Assembly: GCF_021698975.1 (NCBI RefSeq)
Contig: NZ_SSXA01000001.1
Span: 92,681 to 156,680, forward strand
Length of the DNA stretch: 64,000 nt
Origin: Blastococcus sp. KM273128
Lineage (GTDB): Bacteria; Actinomycetota; Actinomycetes; Mycobacteriales; Geodermatophilaceae
Direction of reading: 5' to 3'
A program made the position numbers and the translations under genes. The notes beneath the pieces were generated by a model. That model ran no database searches and was not told where the DNA came from. It was given only the letters and a program-made list of their open reading frames with translations. Below are positions 28,587 through 38,191 of this stretch, in pieces (the stretch's first letter is position 1; each line of letters starts with the position of its first letter).

Positions 28587-28985
28587 TCAGCGGTTCTGCA
28601 TGCTCCGCGCCGCCATCTCCAGGTAGCCCCAGAGGGTGGCGTCCTGCTCCGGCGGCAGCCCGAGGGAGTCGACGGCGTCGCGCATGTGCGTGAGCCAGGC
28701 GTCGCGCTCGACGGGGCCGATGGCGAAGGGCGCGTGCCGCATGCGCAGCCGCGGGTGCCCGCGCTGCTCGGAGTATGTGGTGGGCCCGCCCCAGTACTGC
28801 TCGAGGAAGCCGCGTAGCCGCGTCTCGGCGCCCTCCCAGTCGTCCTGGGGGTACATCGGCTGGAGCACGGGGTCGGTGCGGACGGCGGCGTAGAAGCGCT
28901 GCACCAGCCGGCGGAAGGTCTCCTCGCCGCCGACCTCGTCGTAGAAGGTCCGCGCCGACGGCAGGGACCGCCTCGACTCGCTCAT
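28587..28985 (-). CDS. glbO: Group II truncated haemoglobin (GlbO type)
   Basis: 132 residues from ATG at 28985, overlapping the MFS stop (ATGA). It shows the trHbO pattern: [59 protein letters not shown] and DAWLTHM. The histidine in RMRHAPF is the proximal haem ligand, and the tyrosine and tryptophan of the distal pocket occur in the usual places. Roles proposed for the family are oxygen delivery to respiration and defence against NO or peroxide. Neighbourhood matches Rv2470 beside aglA. Confidence 0.95.
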   Translation of the reverse strand: MSESRRSLPSARTFYDEVGGEETFRRLVQRFYAAVRTDPVLQPMYPQDDWEGAETRLRGFLEQYWGGPTTYSEQRGHPRLRMRHAPFAIGPVERDAWLTHMRDAVDSLGLPPEQDATLWGYLEMAARSMQNR

Positions 28986-30292
28986 GCCCCGGGTGCCTCC
29001 TCGGCCTCGACCACGGCGTCCGCCCGGTTCCGCGTCCGCCGATAGGCACTCAGCGCCGGGGCGACCGCGATCATTCCGACGGCGCCCGACAGGGCGACCA
29101 CCACGGCGGGCGACAGGCCCTCCGCCGCCAGCCCGGCGGCGAGCGCGCCCAGCCCCTGCACGCCGGCCAGCCCGCTGGCCGCGACGCCGAAGGCCCGCCC
29201 GCGGTAGGCGCTGGGGACGGCCTGCACGAAGGCCACGTTGAGCGGGATCGTCCAGGCCGCGCCGAGCCCGGAGAGGAACAGCATGCCGACCAGCACCCAG
29301 AACGGCACCGCGCCCGGCCCGGCGACCGCCGCGACGAGGCCGCCGACGAGCACCGGCGCGAGTGAGACCAGCACCAGCGGGACGACGAGCCGCTCCCGCC
29401 GCGCCGGGGCGACGAGGCGGGCGATCACCAGCCCGCCGATCGTGACGCCCAGCGGGTTGGCCGCCAGCAGCACGCCGACCGCCGTCGCCCCCTGACCCAG
29501 CGAGTCGACCAGCGGCGCGGCGATGCCCTCGGAGGCGTAGACGAACCCGGTCGTCACCCACAGGACGGCGACGATCGCCAGGAGCCGGGGGCTGCGCCGG
29601 ATGAAGCGCAGCCCCGCGGCGGTGTCCCGCCAGAGCGAGCCGGGTTCCCCGCCGCCCTCGGTGACCGGCGCCGGACGCGGCCGCAGCCGGGCCCACAGCC
29701 AGACGGCGGAGACGACGAAGGTGGCCGAGTCGACGAGCAGGGCCGCGGACGGGTTGAGGACGGCGACGAGCGCGCCACCGGCCAGGAACCCGGCCACCTG
29801 CGCCAGCTGCAGGGTGATGCCGGTGAGCGAGGTGGCCACGGCGTAGCGGTCGCCGTCGAGCACGTCGGCCATCAACGCCGACCGGGCGGACTCGAACGGT
29901 GGGGCGCACAGGCCGACCACGAACAGCAGGCCCAGCAGGACCGGCAGCGGCATGCCGGGGATCGCCATGAGCGCCACGAGCACGGCCCGCGCCGCGTCGG
30001 TGGCGATCAGCACCCGGTGGCGGGGCAGCCGGTCGGCGAACGCCGACAGCAGCGGCCCGCCCAGCAGCCACGGCAGGTGGCTGATGGCGAAGGTGAGCGC
30101 CGCGAGCAGCGGCGAGGAGGTGCGGTCGTAGACCAGGACGGTCAGCGCCACGCGGGCCAGCTCGTCGCCGGCCGCGGACAGCAGGTAGGTGCCGAACAGC
30201 GGACGGAACTCGCCGACGGCGAAGACCTCGCGGAAGGTCGCCTGCCGGACGGCGGCGCCGTCGGCCGGGCCGTCCGGGGCGGCGGCGGTCAC
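28982..30292 (-). CDS. Major facilitator superfamily transporter
   Basis: 436 residues, about 12 membrane segments, GTG start at 30292. N-terminal [30 protein letters not shown] and [19 protein letters not shown] (loop 2-3 motif) place it with MFS exporters of the EntS/MdtA-like group. Translation is coupled to glbO by a four-base overlap, an arrangement not known from the mycobacterial locus. Substrate unknown. Confidence 0.88.
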   Translation of the reverse strand: MTAAAPDGPADGAAVRQATFREVFAVGEFRPLFGTYLLSAAGDELARVALTVLVYDRTSSPLLAALTFAISHLPWLLGGPLLSAFADRLPRHRVLIATDAARAVLVALMAIPGMPLPVLLGLLFVVGLCAPPFESARSALMADVLDGDRYAVATSLTGITLQLAQVAGFLAGGALVAVLNPSAALLVDSATFVVSAVWLWARLRPRPAPVTEGGGEPGSLWRDTAAGLRFIRRSPRLLAIVAVLWVTTGFVYASEGIAAPLVDSLGQGATAVGVLLAANPLGVTIGGLVIARLVAPARRERLVVPLVLVSLAPVLVGGLVAAVAGPGAVPFWVLVGMLFLSGLGAAWTIPLNVAFVQAVPSAYRGRAFGVAASGLAGVQGLGALAAGLAAEGLSPAVVVALSGAVGMIAVAPALSAYRRTRNRADAVVEAEEAPGA

Positions 30293-30433
30293 CGGGGCCC
30301 CGGACCGGCGCGGTCGACGCCCGCCTCGGCCGCGGCGGCGCGCGCTGGTCCGGTCATTACCGGAATCATCCCAGCCGCGACCCGCGGAGTGCGCACCGCG
30401 GACTGGGCGTGTCCATCCCGTTACCGCGGGCGG

Positions 30434-32512
30434 TCAGCCGGTCAGGCCGGTGTGCGCCGCCAGGAAGGCCAGCTGGTCGGCCGCGAGACCGACGGTGCGG
30501 CTGACCGCGCGGGCGCCGTGCCCGACCGAGGTCTCCCGGCGCAGCACGACCGGCGCCGCGGCCGAGGTCGCGTGCTGCAGCGCGGCCGCGAGCTTCCGCC
30601 CGTGCAGCGGGTCGACGCGGGTGTCGGACTCGAACGTGGTGACCAGCACCGCCGGGTACGCCGTCCCCTCGTGCACGGCGTGGTACGGCGAGTAGCCCAG
30701 CAGCCAGCCCAGCTCCACCGGGTCCTCGGCGGTGCCGTACTCGTCGTTCCAGGTGCGGCCCAGGCCGAAGCGCTCGTAGCGGACCATGTCCAGCAGCGGC
30801 GCGCTGCAGACGACGGCGGCCGCGAGGTCGGGGCGCTGCGTGAGCGTGGCGCCGACCAGGAGGCCGCCGTTCGACCCGCCCATGACCGCGAGCTGCCCGT
30901 GCGTCGTCCAGCCCTGGCCGACCAGGTGCTCCCCGGCGGCGGCGAAGTCGTCGAAGACGTTCTGCTTGCGCTCGCGCATGCCGGCGCGGTGCCACTTCTC
31001 GCCGTGCTCCGAGCCGCCGCGCAGGTTGGCCACCACCCAGACGCCGCCGGCCTCCACCCACGCCAGCGCCTGCGCCGTGTAGGCGGGGGTGAGCGAGACG
31101 TTGAAGCCGCCGTAGCCGTAGAGCACCGCCGGGCGGGGCCGGTCGGGCGCGCCGGCGGCGGAGAGGACGAACAGGTGCACCGGCGTGCCGTCCCGGCTGG
31201 TCGCGTGGGTCTCCACGACGGTCAGCGCGGGCACGTCCCCGGCGACGTCGGCGGACTCCCACGGCGCCAGGACCTCCGGCGCCGAAGCGTCCCAGCGCAG
31301 CACCGAGGGCGGCGTCGCGTAGTCGGTGTAGCCCACCCAGCCGGCGGTGCCGCCCTCGGGCGGGGCGCTCACCCCGGAGATGCTGCCCGGGCCGGGGGGC
31401 GCCACCTCGGTGATCCGGCCGCCGCCGTCCCCTGACCAGAGCGAGAGCCGGTCGGTGGCGTCCACGGCGTGCACCGCGAGCACCTGCAGCGCGCCGTCCG
31501 GCGCGTCGACCAGGGCGATGTCGGAGAGCACGGCGCCGTCCTGCTCCGGGACGACGTCGGTCCAGGCCCCGGGCGCCCAGGTGGCCGGGTCCTCGGGGTC
31601 GGCGACGGCGAGCCGCCACCGCGGGGCGTCCCGGTCGCTCATCAGCCACAGCCGGCCGTCGCGGGCGACCCACGCGGCGGTCTGGGCGTCGACGCCGCGC
31701 TGCAGCTCCCGCAGGACGCCGTCGCCGGAGAGGTCGGCCAGCCAGACGTCGTCGCGCGGGGCGGTGCCGGCCGACGCCGAGACGACCAGCCACCGGCCGT
31801 CGGCGCTGGTGCGGACGCCGTAGTAGTTGGTGGGGTCCAGCCCCTCACCGTGGACGAGCACGTCGTCGTCCGCCGGGCCGCCGACCCGGTGACGCCACAC
31901 CCGGCGGTGGAACTGCTCCTCGCCGGCGGGCACCTGGCCGGGGCCGAGCCGGCGCACGTAGAACAGATCCTCCCCGCCGGGCAGCCAGCCGACGGGGGAG
32001 TAGCGGCACCGGTCGACCGGCCCGTCGAGCAGCTTCCCGGTGGCGACGTCCAGCACGTAGAGCTCCGACTCCTCGTCACCGCCGGTGCTCACCTGGTAGG
32101 CCAGCCGGTCGCCCTCCCACGACGGCGACCAAGCGTCCAGCGTCGTCGTCCCCTCCGGGTCGAGCGCCATCGGGTCGACGAGCACCCGCACCGTCCCGTC
32201 CGCCTCGCGCACCCGCAGGACGGCGTGCTCCTGGCCCGGGTCGCGGCGGGTGGAGAAGGCCCGGCCGCCGCGCCACACGGGCACCCCGACGGCGCCGGCC
32301 CGCACCAGCTCACCGAGCCGCGCGGCGAACCGGTCGCGGGCCGGCAGCGCGCCGAGCACCTCGGCCGCGAGGCGGTCCTGGGCCGCCGACCACTCCCGCG
32401 TGCGCGGGTCGGCGGGGTCCTCCAGCCAGCGGTAGGGGTCGGCGACGTGGTGGCCGTGGAGCTCCTCGACGAGGTCCAGCCGGGGGGCGTCCGGGTAGCG
32501 CATGACCGGCAC
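30434..32512 (-). CDS. Prolyl oligopeptidase family serine peptidase (S9A)
   Basis: 692 residues. An N-terminal beta-propeller is followed by an alpha/beta hydrolase domain with the nucleophile in VMGGSNGGLLVGA, aspartate in DTRVDPLHGRKL and histidine in SVGHGARAV. The opening YPDAPRLDLVEELHGHHVADPYRWLED is typical of the S9A subgroup. It cleaves short peptides after proline inside the cell. No signal peptide. GTG at 32512; ATG at 32503 is an alternative. Confidence 0.93.
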   Translation of the reverse strand: MPVMRYPDAPRLDLVEELHGHHVADPYRWLEDPADPRTREWSAAQDRLAAEVLGALPARDRFAARLGELVRAGAVGVPVWRGGRAFSTRRDPGQEHAVLRVREADGTVRVLVDPMALDPEGTTTLDAWSPSWEGDRLAYQVSTGGDEESELYVLDVATGKLLDGPVDRCRYSPVGWLPGGEDLFYVRRLGPGQVPAGEEQFHRRVWRHRVGGPADDDVLVHGEGLDPTNYYGVRTSADGRWLVVSASAGTAPRDDVWLADLSGDGVLRELQRGVDAQTAAWVARDGRLWLMSDRDAPRWRLAVADPEDPATWAPGAWTDVVPEQDGAVLSDIALVDAPDGALQVLAVHAVDATDRLSLWSGDGGGRITEVAPPGPGSISGVSAPPEGGTAGWVGYTDYATPPSVLRWDASAPEVLAPWESADVAGDVPALTVVETHATSRDGTPVHLFVLSAAGAPDRPRPAVLYGYGGFNVSLTPAYTAQALAWVEAGGVWVVANLRGGSEHGEKWHRAGMRERKQNVFDDFAAAGEHLVGQGWTTHGQLAVMGGSNGGLLVGATLTQRPDLAAAVVCSAPLLDMVRYERFGLGRTWNDEYGTAEDPVELGWLLGYSPYHAVHEGTAYPAVLVTTFESDTRVDPLHGRKLAAALQHATSAAAPVVLRRETSVGHGARAVSRTVGLAADQLAFLAAHTGLTG

Positions 32513-32645
32513 GCTAGTCGTCGCGGCGGGGCCGCCCGGGGGACGGCGGGGATTTCCGGTGCGCCGACCGGGGGTTCTCGGGTCAGAATGGGGGAGCCCG
32601 CGGGTCGTGCAGCACCCGGCGGTCCGGGGCCTCCGGAGGTGATCC

Positions 32646-33251
<606 letters not shown>

Positions 33252-33260
33252 AGGACCCCC

Positions 33261-33365
33261 AGGAAGGACCCCATGCCCCTCACCACTCGCCAGCTCGCGG
33301 TGAGCCTCCGCATGGGGCCTCAGGCCACTCGCAGGCTCGCGGCGGGCCCCTGCACGGGGGCCGCC
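33261..33365 (+). repeat. Dispersed covarying hairpin repeat, copy 3 (double)
   Basis: The first stem is CCCCATGC (33269-33276) with GCATGGGG (33310-33317), with CACCACTCGCCAGCTCG in the loop. A second unit follows at once with GCCACTCGCAGGCTCG and its own hairpin (GGCCCC/GGGGCC). It begins 9 bases after the HNH stop. It overlaps the start of the next reading frame: two possible start codons (33273 and 33312) lie in the two arms of the first stem. Confidence 0.65.
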
Positions 33366-34217
33366 TCGGCTCGGCGGCTCTGGGCGCTCGCCGAGCCGTT
33401 CCACGCGCTCACCTACTTCGCCGACGAGGCCCGCGCCGCCTTCGCCGGTGCGGGGCTGACGGGCTTCTGGTCCAGCTACTTCGCCGGCCGCGCCGCCCCG
33501 CTGGGCGCCGTCGGCCCGGAGGTGGTGACGGCGGTCTTCGTGAACTTCGCCCCGGCGTTCGTGGCCCGCCGCGTGCCGGCGGTGTGGGCCGAGGTGAACC
33601 CTGCCGCGGCGCTCGCGGCCCGCCTGGCCGGCGTGGACGCCGCCGTGCAACGGGTGCTGGGCGAGCGCTGGACCGGCTCCGACGAGGCGGTCGAGGCGAT
33701 GCACCTCGCCGCCACCGCGGCGGCCGCCGTCGACCTGCCGGGCCGCCCGCTCGCCGCCGCGAACTCGGCGATCGAACCGCCCGCCGAGCCGCACCTGGCG
33801 CTCTGGCAGGCGCTCACCACGCTGCGCGAGCACCGCGGTGACGGGCACACCGCCGCTCTCGTGCAGCGGGGGATCGACGGCGTGCAGGCGCACGTGCTGG
33901 CCGCCGCGGCAGGGCGCTCGGACCGGGCGTGGCTGCAGAAGGCGCGCGGCTGGGACGACGCGGCCTGGGAGGCCGCGGCCGCGGCCCTGGCCGACCGCGG
34001 CTGGCTGGCCGGTGCAGCGCTCACCGCGGAGGGCCGGGCGGTGGTCGCCGGCGTCGAGGCCGACACCGACCGGCTGGCGGCCGGCCCGTGGCGGGCGCTG
34101 GGGGACGACGGCTGCGAGCGGCTGGCCGCGCTGCTGGCCCCGGTGCGCGCCGCGGTGGTCGCGGCGGGGGACTGGCCGGCCGGCAACCCGATCGGCGTCC
34201 CGGACCCGGTCAGGTGA
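33273..34217 (+). CDS. SCO6745-family protein, N-terminus encoded by a repeat
   Basis: Up to 314 residues. From ARRLWALAEPFHALTYFADEARAAF on it matches the helical SCO6745-like family found across actinobacteria, which has no established function. The first 30 residues before this come from the dispersed hairpin repeat (33261-33365), whose low-complexity translation has no counterpart in the family. In-frame starts are ATG 33273, GTG 33300 and ATG 33312; none has a clear ribosome-binding site. The repeat seems to have replaced the original start. Its last eight bases overlap kynU on the opposite strand. Confidence 0.75.
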   Translation: MPLTTRQLAVSLRMGPQATRRLAAGPCTGAASARRLWALAEPFHALTYFADEARAAFAGAGLTGFWSSYFAGRAAPLGAVGPEVVTAVFVNFAPAFVARRVPAVWAEVNPAAALAARLAGVDAAVQRVLGERWTGSDEAVEAMHLAATAAAAVDLPGRPLAAANSAIEPPAEPHLALWQALTTLREHRGDGHTAALVQRGIDGVQAHVLAAAAGRSDRAWLQKARGWDDAAWEAAAAALADRGWLAGAALTAEGRAVVAGVEADTDRLAAGPWRALGDDGCERLAALLAPVRAAVVAAGDWPAGNPIGVPDPVR

Positions 34218-35475
34218 CGCGGGCGCGCTCGGTCGGGTAGGCCTCGTACGAGCGGTCCTCGAGGACGTCGCGGAACCGGGCCATCGCGTCCCACACGTCG
34301 ACGAACCGCGTGTACAGCGGCGCCGGCCCCAGGCGCACCCGGTCGGGGGTGCGGAAGTCGGGCACCACACCGCGGTCGACCAGCGCCTGGGTGAGCTGCC
34401 AGGCCCGCGGGTGGGCGAAGGTGACGTGCGCGCCCCGCCGGGTGGCGTCCCGCGGCGACGCCAGCGCCACCCCGTGCGGGGCCAGCCAGGCGTCGCCGAG
34501 CGCCACCACCAGGTCGGTCATCGCCCGGGCCTTGGCGGCCAGGCGGTCGACGCCGGCCTCCGCGACCAGCGCCGCCCCCACCTCGACCGCGGCCATGCCC
34601 AGCACCGGCGGCGTCCCCGCGCCGAAGCGCTCGACGCCGTCGGCCGGCACGTACTCCGGCCCCATCTCGAACTGGTCGCGCTGCCCGAACCAGCCCTGGA
34701 TCGGTGAGCGCAGCTCCGCCTGGAGGTCGCGGCGCACGTAGAGGAAGGCCGGCGACCCGGGGCCGCCGTTGAGGTACTTGTACGTGCAGCCGACGGCCAG
34801 GTCCGCGCCCGCGGCGTCCAGGTCGGCCGGGACGGCGCCGACGGCGTGCGAGAGGTCCCAGAGCACCAGGGCGCCGGCGTCGTGCACCGCCCGGGTCACC
34901 GCCGCGAGGTCGGCCAGCGCCCCGGAGCGGTAGGCGACCAGCGACAGGACGACGACGGCGACCCGCTCGTCGAGGGCGGCCGCGAGCACCGCCGGGTCGA
35001 GCCCCTCGTCGACGTCGGCCTCGATCTCGCGGACCACCATGCCCCGGTCCCGCGCGACGCCCGCGACCACGTAGCGGTCGGTGGGGAAGTCGTCGGCGGT
35101 GCACACCAGCACGTCGCGGCCCGGCCGCGCCGCCGCACCGGCGACCAGCAGCCGGTAGAGGTTCACCGTGGTCGAGTCGCCGACCAGCACCTGGCCCGGG
35201 GCGGCCCCGAGGACGCCGGCCCCGAGCTGGTCGCCGAGCCGCGTCGCCGCACCGATCCACCGCGACCACGAGCCGACCAGGCCGCGCGCCCACCCCTGCT
35301 CCACCACGCGGGTCACCGCCGCCGGCGTCGCCAGCGGCATCCGGCCCAGGGAGTTGCCGTCGAGGTAGAGCAGCCGGTCGGGGCCCTCCTCGTCGGTGCC
35401 GGCGAAGCGGCTGCGGAAGGGCGCCAGCGGATCGGCGGCGTCGAGCTGCTCGGCGTGCGCCCGGGTCGGTTCCAC
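34210..35475 (-). CDS. kynU: Kynureninase
   Basis: 421 residues from GTG at 35475. This PLP enzyme cleaves kynurenine to anthranilate and alanine. Conserved pieces are LYLDGNSLGRMP, GWARGLVGSW, GDSTTVNLYRLL, DLSHAVGAVP (Asp that holds the PLP ring nitrogen), CTYKYLNGGPGSPAFLYV (PLP lysine) and the late FAHPRAWQLTQAL segment. No kynurenine formamidase or dioxygenase gene is adjacent. De novo NAD synthesis here goes by aspartate, so this probably serves tryptophan breakdown. Confidence 0.94.
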   Translation of the reverse strand: MEPTRAHAEQLDAADPLAPFRSRFAGTDEEGPDRLLYLDGNSLGRMPLATPAAVTRVVEQGWARGLVGSWSRWIGAATRLGDQLGAGVLGAAPGQVLVGDSTTVNLYRLLVAGAAARPGRDVLVCTADDFPTDRYVVAGVARDRGMVVREIEADVDEGLDPAVLAAALDERVAVVVLSLVAYRSGALADLAAVTRAVHDAGALVLWDLSHAVGAVPADLDAAGADLAVGCTYKYLNGGPGSPAFLYVRRDLQAELRSPIQGWFGQRDQFEMGPEYVPADGVERFGAGTPPVLGMAAVEVGAALVAEAGVDRLAAKARAMTDLVVALGDAWLAPHGVALASPRDATRRGAHVTFAHPRAWQLTQALVDRGVVPDFRTPDRVRLGPAPLYTRFVDVWDAMARFRDVLEDRSYEAYPTERARVT

Positions 35476-35547
35476 GGCCCCACTCTGCCCAACGGCCACC
35501 CGGCCGGCCGGCACCGCACCGTCGGTCCAGGGGCTAGCGTCGCTGCC

Positions 35548-36981
35548 GTGACCGCGCTGCACGACCTGACCGCCCTCGAGCAGGCCGCCGCCGTCCGCGC
35601 GAAGGAGGTGAGCGCCACCGAGCTGGTGGAGCACGCGCTGGCGCGCATCGACGCGCACGACGCCGGCCTCGGGGCGTTCCTCACCGTCACGCCGGAGCGG
35701 GCGCTGGCCCAGGCCGCCCGGGCCGAGGCGCGGGTCCGCGAGGGCGGTGAGCTGCCGCCGCTGCTCGGCGTCCCCACCGCGATCAAGGACCTGAACAACA
35801 CCGCCGGCGTGCGGACGACGTTCGGCTCCGCCGCGTTCGCCGACTTCGTGCCCGCCGTCGACGACGCCGTCGTCACCCGGCTCGCCGACGCGGGGACGAT
35901 CAGCGTGGGCAAGACGAACACGCCCGAGTTCGGCTTCCCCTGCTACACCGACAACGACCTCGCCGGCCCGGCCCGCTGCCCGTGGGACACCTCGCTGCTC
36001 GCCGGTGGCTCCAGCGGGGGAGCGGCCGTCGCCGTCGCCGCCGGGTTCGTGCCGTTCGCGCAGGGCAGCGACGGCGGGGGCTCGATCCGCATCCCGGCCA
36101 GCGTCAACGGCCTGTTCGGCATCAAGCCGACCCGTGGCCGGATCAGCAACGCGCCCTACGGCAGCGAGGTCACCGGCCTCGGCACCAGCGGCCCGCTGGC
36201 CCGGACCGTGCGGGACGCCGCGGCGATGCTCGACGCGATGGCCGGCGCGGAGATCGGCGACCCGTTCTGGGCGCCGCCGCTGCCGCCGGGGGAGACGTTC
36301 CTCGGCTGGGCCGACCGGGAGCCCGGACGGCTCCGCATCGGGCGGTACACCGAGTCGGCGATGCCGGGCGTGGAGCTGGAGCCCGAGGTGGCCGCGGCGT
36401 TCGAGGACGCCGGGCGGCTGCTCGAGAGCCTGGGTCACGTGGTCGAGGACGTGCCGACCGGGCTGCTCGACCCCGCGGTGCTGCCCTCCTTCGAGACGGT
36501 CTGGGCCCTGGGGGCGACCACGCTGCCGGTGCCGCCCGGGAGCGAGGAGCTGCTCAAGCCGCTGACCCGCTGGATGCAGCAGCGGGGCCTGGCGCTGTCG
36601 GCGCGGGACGCGATGCAGGCCATGTTCGCCCTGCGTGTCTTCTCCCGGCAGTTCCTGCGCGCCACCGCCGGCTACGACGTCCTGCTCGCCCCGGTGCTCA
36701 CCATGACGCCTCGGCCGCTCGGCTGGTTCGCCGAGGACGGCGAGGGCGCGGCGGACTTCGAGCGGCAGAAGAGCTACGCCGCCTTCACGGCGCTGTTCAA
36801 CGTCACCGGCCAGCCCGCGGTGAGCGTCCCGCTGCACTGGACCGCCGCCGGTCTTCCGGTCGGGACCATGCTGGTGGGCCGCCCCGCCGACGAGGCGACC
36901 CTGGTCTCCCTCTCGGCGCAGTTGGAGGCGGCGCGGCCCTGGGCGCACCGGCGCCCCGCCGTCTGGACCGACAGCCGATGA
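35548..36981 (+). CDS. Amidase (amidase signature family)
   Basis: 477 residues from GTG at 35548. The catalytic Ser-cisSer-Lys triad can be read: lysine in PTAIKDLN, cis-serine in [15 protein letters not shown], and nucleophile serine in [24 protein letters not shown] follows as usual. The enzyme hydrolyses amides; the substrate is open. It is divergent from kynU, only 72 bases apart, which might mean shared control of amide or tryptophan catabolism. It is not a GatA, since the gatCAB genes are absent. Confidence 0.92.
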   Translation: MTALHDLTALEQAAAVRAKEVSATELVEHALARIDAHDAGLGAFLTVTPERALAQAARAEARVREGGELPPLLGVPTAIKDLNNTAGVRTTFGSAAFADFVPAVDDAVVTRLADAGTISVGKTNTPEFGFPCYTDNDLAGPARCPWDTSLLAGGSSGGAAVAVAAGFVPFAQGSDGGGSIRIPASVNGLFGIKPTRGRISNAPYGSEVTGLGTSGPLARTVRDAAAMLDAMAGAEIGDPFWAPPLPPGETFLGWADREPGRLRIGRYTESAMPGVELEPEVAAAFEDAGRLLESLGHVVEDVPTGLLDPAVLPSFETVWALGATTLPVPPGSEELLKPLTRWMQQRGLALSARDAMQAMFALRVFSRQFLRATAGYDVLLAPVLTMTPRPLGWFAEDGEGAADFERQKSYAAFTALFNVTGQPAVSVPLHWTAAGLPVGTMLVGRPADEATLVSLSAQLEAARPWAHRRPAVWTDSR

Positions 36982-37011
36982 GGACGGCGGTGTCCCGGTA
37001 AGTTGTCGGGC

Positions 37012-37413
37012 GTGACCGTCGCCGAGACCCTCCTCGTCTACGCCGGCATCCCGCTGGCCTTCGTCCTCGTGCTGGCGCTGCTGACGCTGCGGCCCGGTGC
37101 CGACCGGCGTCCCCGGTACAAGCCCGGCCAGCCGTGGAACCACGCCCCGGTCTGGTACGAGCCGCACCCGGCGACCGTCGGTGGCCACGGCCCGGCTCCC
37201 AGCCACGGCCCGGCGGCCGTCCCGGGCAGCGGCACCGCGGCCCTCGGGTCGTCGATGTACCCGGAGCAGCCGGGGGAGCGGGCGCTGGACGCGAACGCCG
37301 GGGCCGGGCCCCAGGTGGCGCTCGGCACGCAGGACTCGCACCACGGCGGCGCGACGGCCGCCCGCTCCCCGCAGGCCGCAGGCCCGCTGGGCGGCGCTCG
37401 TGGGACCTGGTGA
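37012..37413 (+). CDS. Small membrane protein, possibly cytochrome aa3 oxidase subunit CtaJ
   Basis: 133 residues from GTG at 37012. One membrane segment (LLVYAGIPLAFVLVLALLTL) is followed by RYKPGQPWNHAPVWYEPHP, a Trp/Pro-rich motif that resembles the accessory CtaJ subunit of actinobacterial aa3 oxidase. The remaining tail is a Gly/Ala/Pro/His-rich low-complexity stretch. The CtaJ assignment rests on memory of this motif and on its place beside the DUF5130 gene; it needs a profile search. Confidence 0.6.
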   Translation: MTVAETLLVYAGIPLAFVLVLALLTLRPGADRRPRYKPGQPWNHAPVWYEPHPATVGGHGPAPSHGPAAVPGSGTAALGSSMYPEQPGERALDANAGAGPQVALGTQDSHHGGATAARSPQAAGPLGGARGTW

Positions 37414-37465
37414 CGGGCCCCGGTGACCGCTTCCCCCGTTCCGACGACCACCCCGGAGGCCGGCG

Positions 37466-37930
37466 ATGACCCGCGCGCCTGAGCTCAACTCCCCCCGCAC
37501 CGGCACCGACGTCGGCGACACGCTCCACCCGCGCACCGCGGAGGGCAAGCTCGACGAGGTCTTCAGCTTCCGGGAGCTGGCCCGCCTCGACGAGGCGCTG
37601 ACCATGTCCTCCCGCGAGACCGGGCTGCGCTTCACGCTGTACGTGGGCGAGCTGGCGACGCCGACGCGCGCCACCGCCGAGCAGCTGCACGCGCGTTCCG
37701 GGGACCACCCCACCGACGCCGTGCTGATCGCCGTGTCGCCCGGCCAGCGGGTGGTCGAGGTGGTCACCGGCGCCGGGGCCGCGCGCCGGCTGCCCGACCG
37801 CGCCTGCGCCCTCGCGGTGCTCTCCATGACCAGCGCCTTCGCCAACGGCGACCTGGTCGGCGGCATCGTCAACGGCCTGCGCCAGCTCTCCGACCAGGCG
37901 GGCCACCCCGCGGGGCTGCGCCCCCACTGA
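37466..37930 (+). CDS. DUF5130-family protein (TPM-like)
   Basis: 154 residues from ATG at 37466. It resembles M. tuberculosis Rv2468c: FRELARLDEALTMSSRETGLRFTLYVGEL and VLIAVSPGQRVVEVVTGAGAARRLPDRACALAVLSM. The fold is like TPM domains, with no known activity. No signal peptide or membrane span. It lies directly upstream (convergent) of pepN, as in M. tuberculosis. A strong hairpin terminator follows nine bases after the stop. Confidence 0.85.
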   Translation: MTRAPELNSPRTGTDVGDTLHPRTAEGKLDEVFSFRELARLDEALTMSSRETGLRFTLYVGELATPTRATAEQLHARSGDHPTDAVLIAVSPGQRVVEVVTGAGAARRLPDRACALAVLSMTSAFANGDLVGGIVNGLRQLSDQAGHPAGLRPH

Positions 37931-37938
37931 GCGACGCC

Positions 37939-37975
37939 GACGGCGCCGCACTCCCTCGTGGGGTGCGGCGCCGTC
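37939..37975 (+). terminator. Strong hairpin terminator of the DUF5130 gene
   Basis: GACGGCGCCGCAC (37939-37951) pairs with GTGCGGCGCCGTC (37963-37975), 13 perfect pairs with more pairs inside the loop. It is followed by GTGTT. The central sequence GGCGCCGCAC/GTGCGGCGCC is the same as in the pepN terminator at 38137-38172. Confidence 0.8.
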
Positions 37976-37999
37976 GTGTTCCCCCAGGCCCTCGGCCGG

Positions 38000-38060
38000 G
38001 ATCAGGGGACCTGATCCTGGAGCGTCCTCCCTCAGCGCGCACGGTGGGGGAGGACGCTCC
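38000..38060. repeat. Two perfect palindromes between convergent terminators
   Basis: GATCAGG-GGA-CCTGATC (38000-38016) is followed three bases later by a 13-bp inverted repeat, GGAGCGTCCTCCC (38019-38031) and GGGAGGACGCTCC (38048-38060), around 16 bases. A partial third arm (GTGAGGGAGGACG) follows at 38064-38076. Both flanking genes already have their own terminators, so these structures are unexplained. They could be protein-binding sites or a repeat element. Confidence 0.55.
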
Positions 38061-38136
38061 ACGGTGAGGGAGGACGGCGACGAGGGCAGTCAGTCGAGCC
38101 CGTCCGCGCGGCTCACCGGCGGCACGGTGACGTGCG

Positions 38137-38172
38137 AGAGGCGCCGCACCCCGCTCGGGGTGCGGCGCCTCT
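38137..38172 (-). terminator. Strong hairpin terminator of pepN
   Basis: AGAGGCGCCGCACCCC (38137-38152) pairs without a mismatch with GGGGTGCGGCGCCTCT (38157-38172) around the loop GCTC, a 16-bp stem. It lies 20 bases past the pepN stop on the minus strand. No T-tract. It shares its core with the terminator at 37939. Confidence 0.85.
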
Positions 38173-38191
38173 GCCGTGCTGCGGCCGGGCG

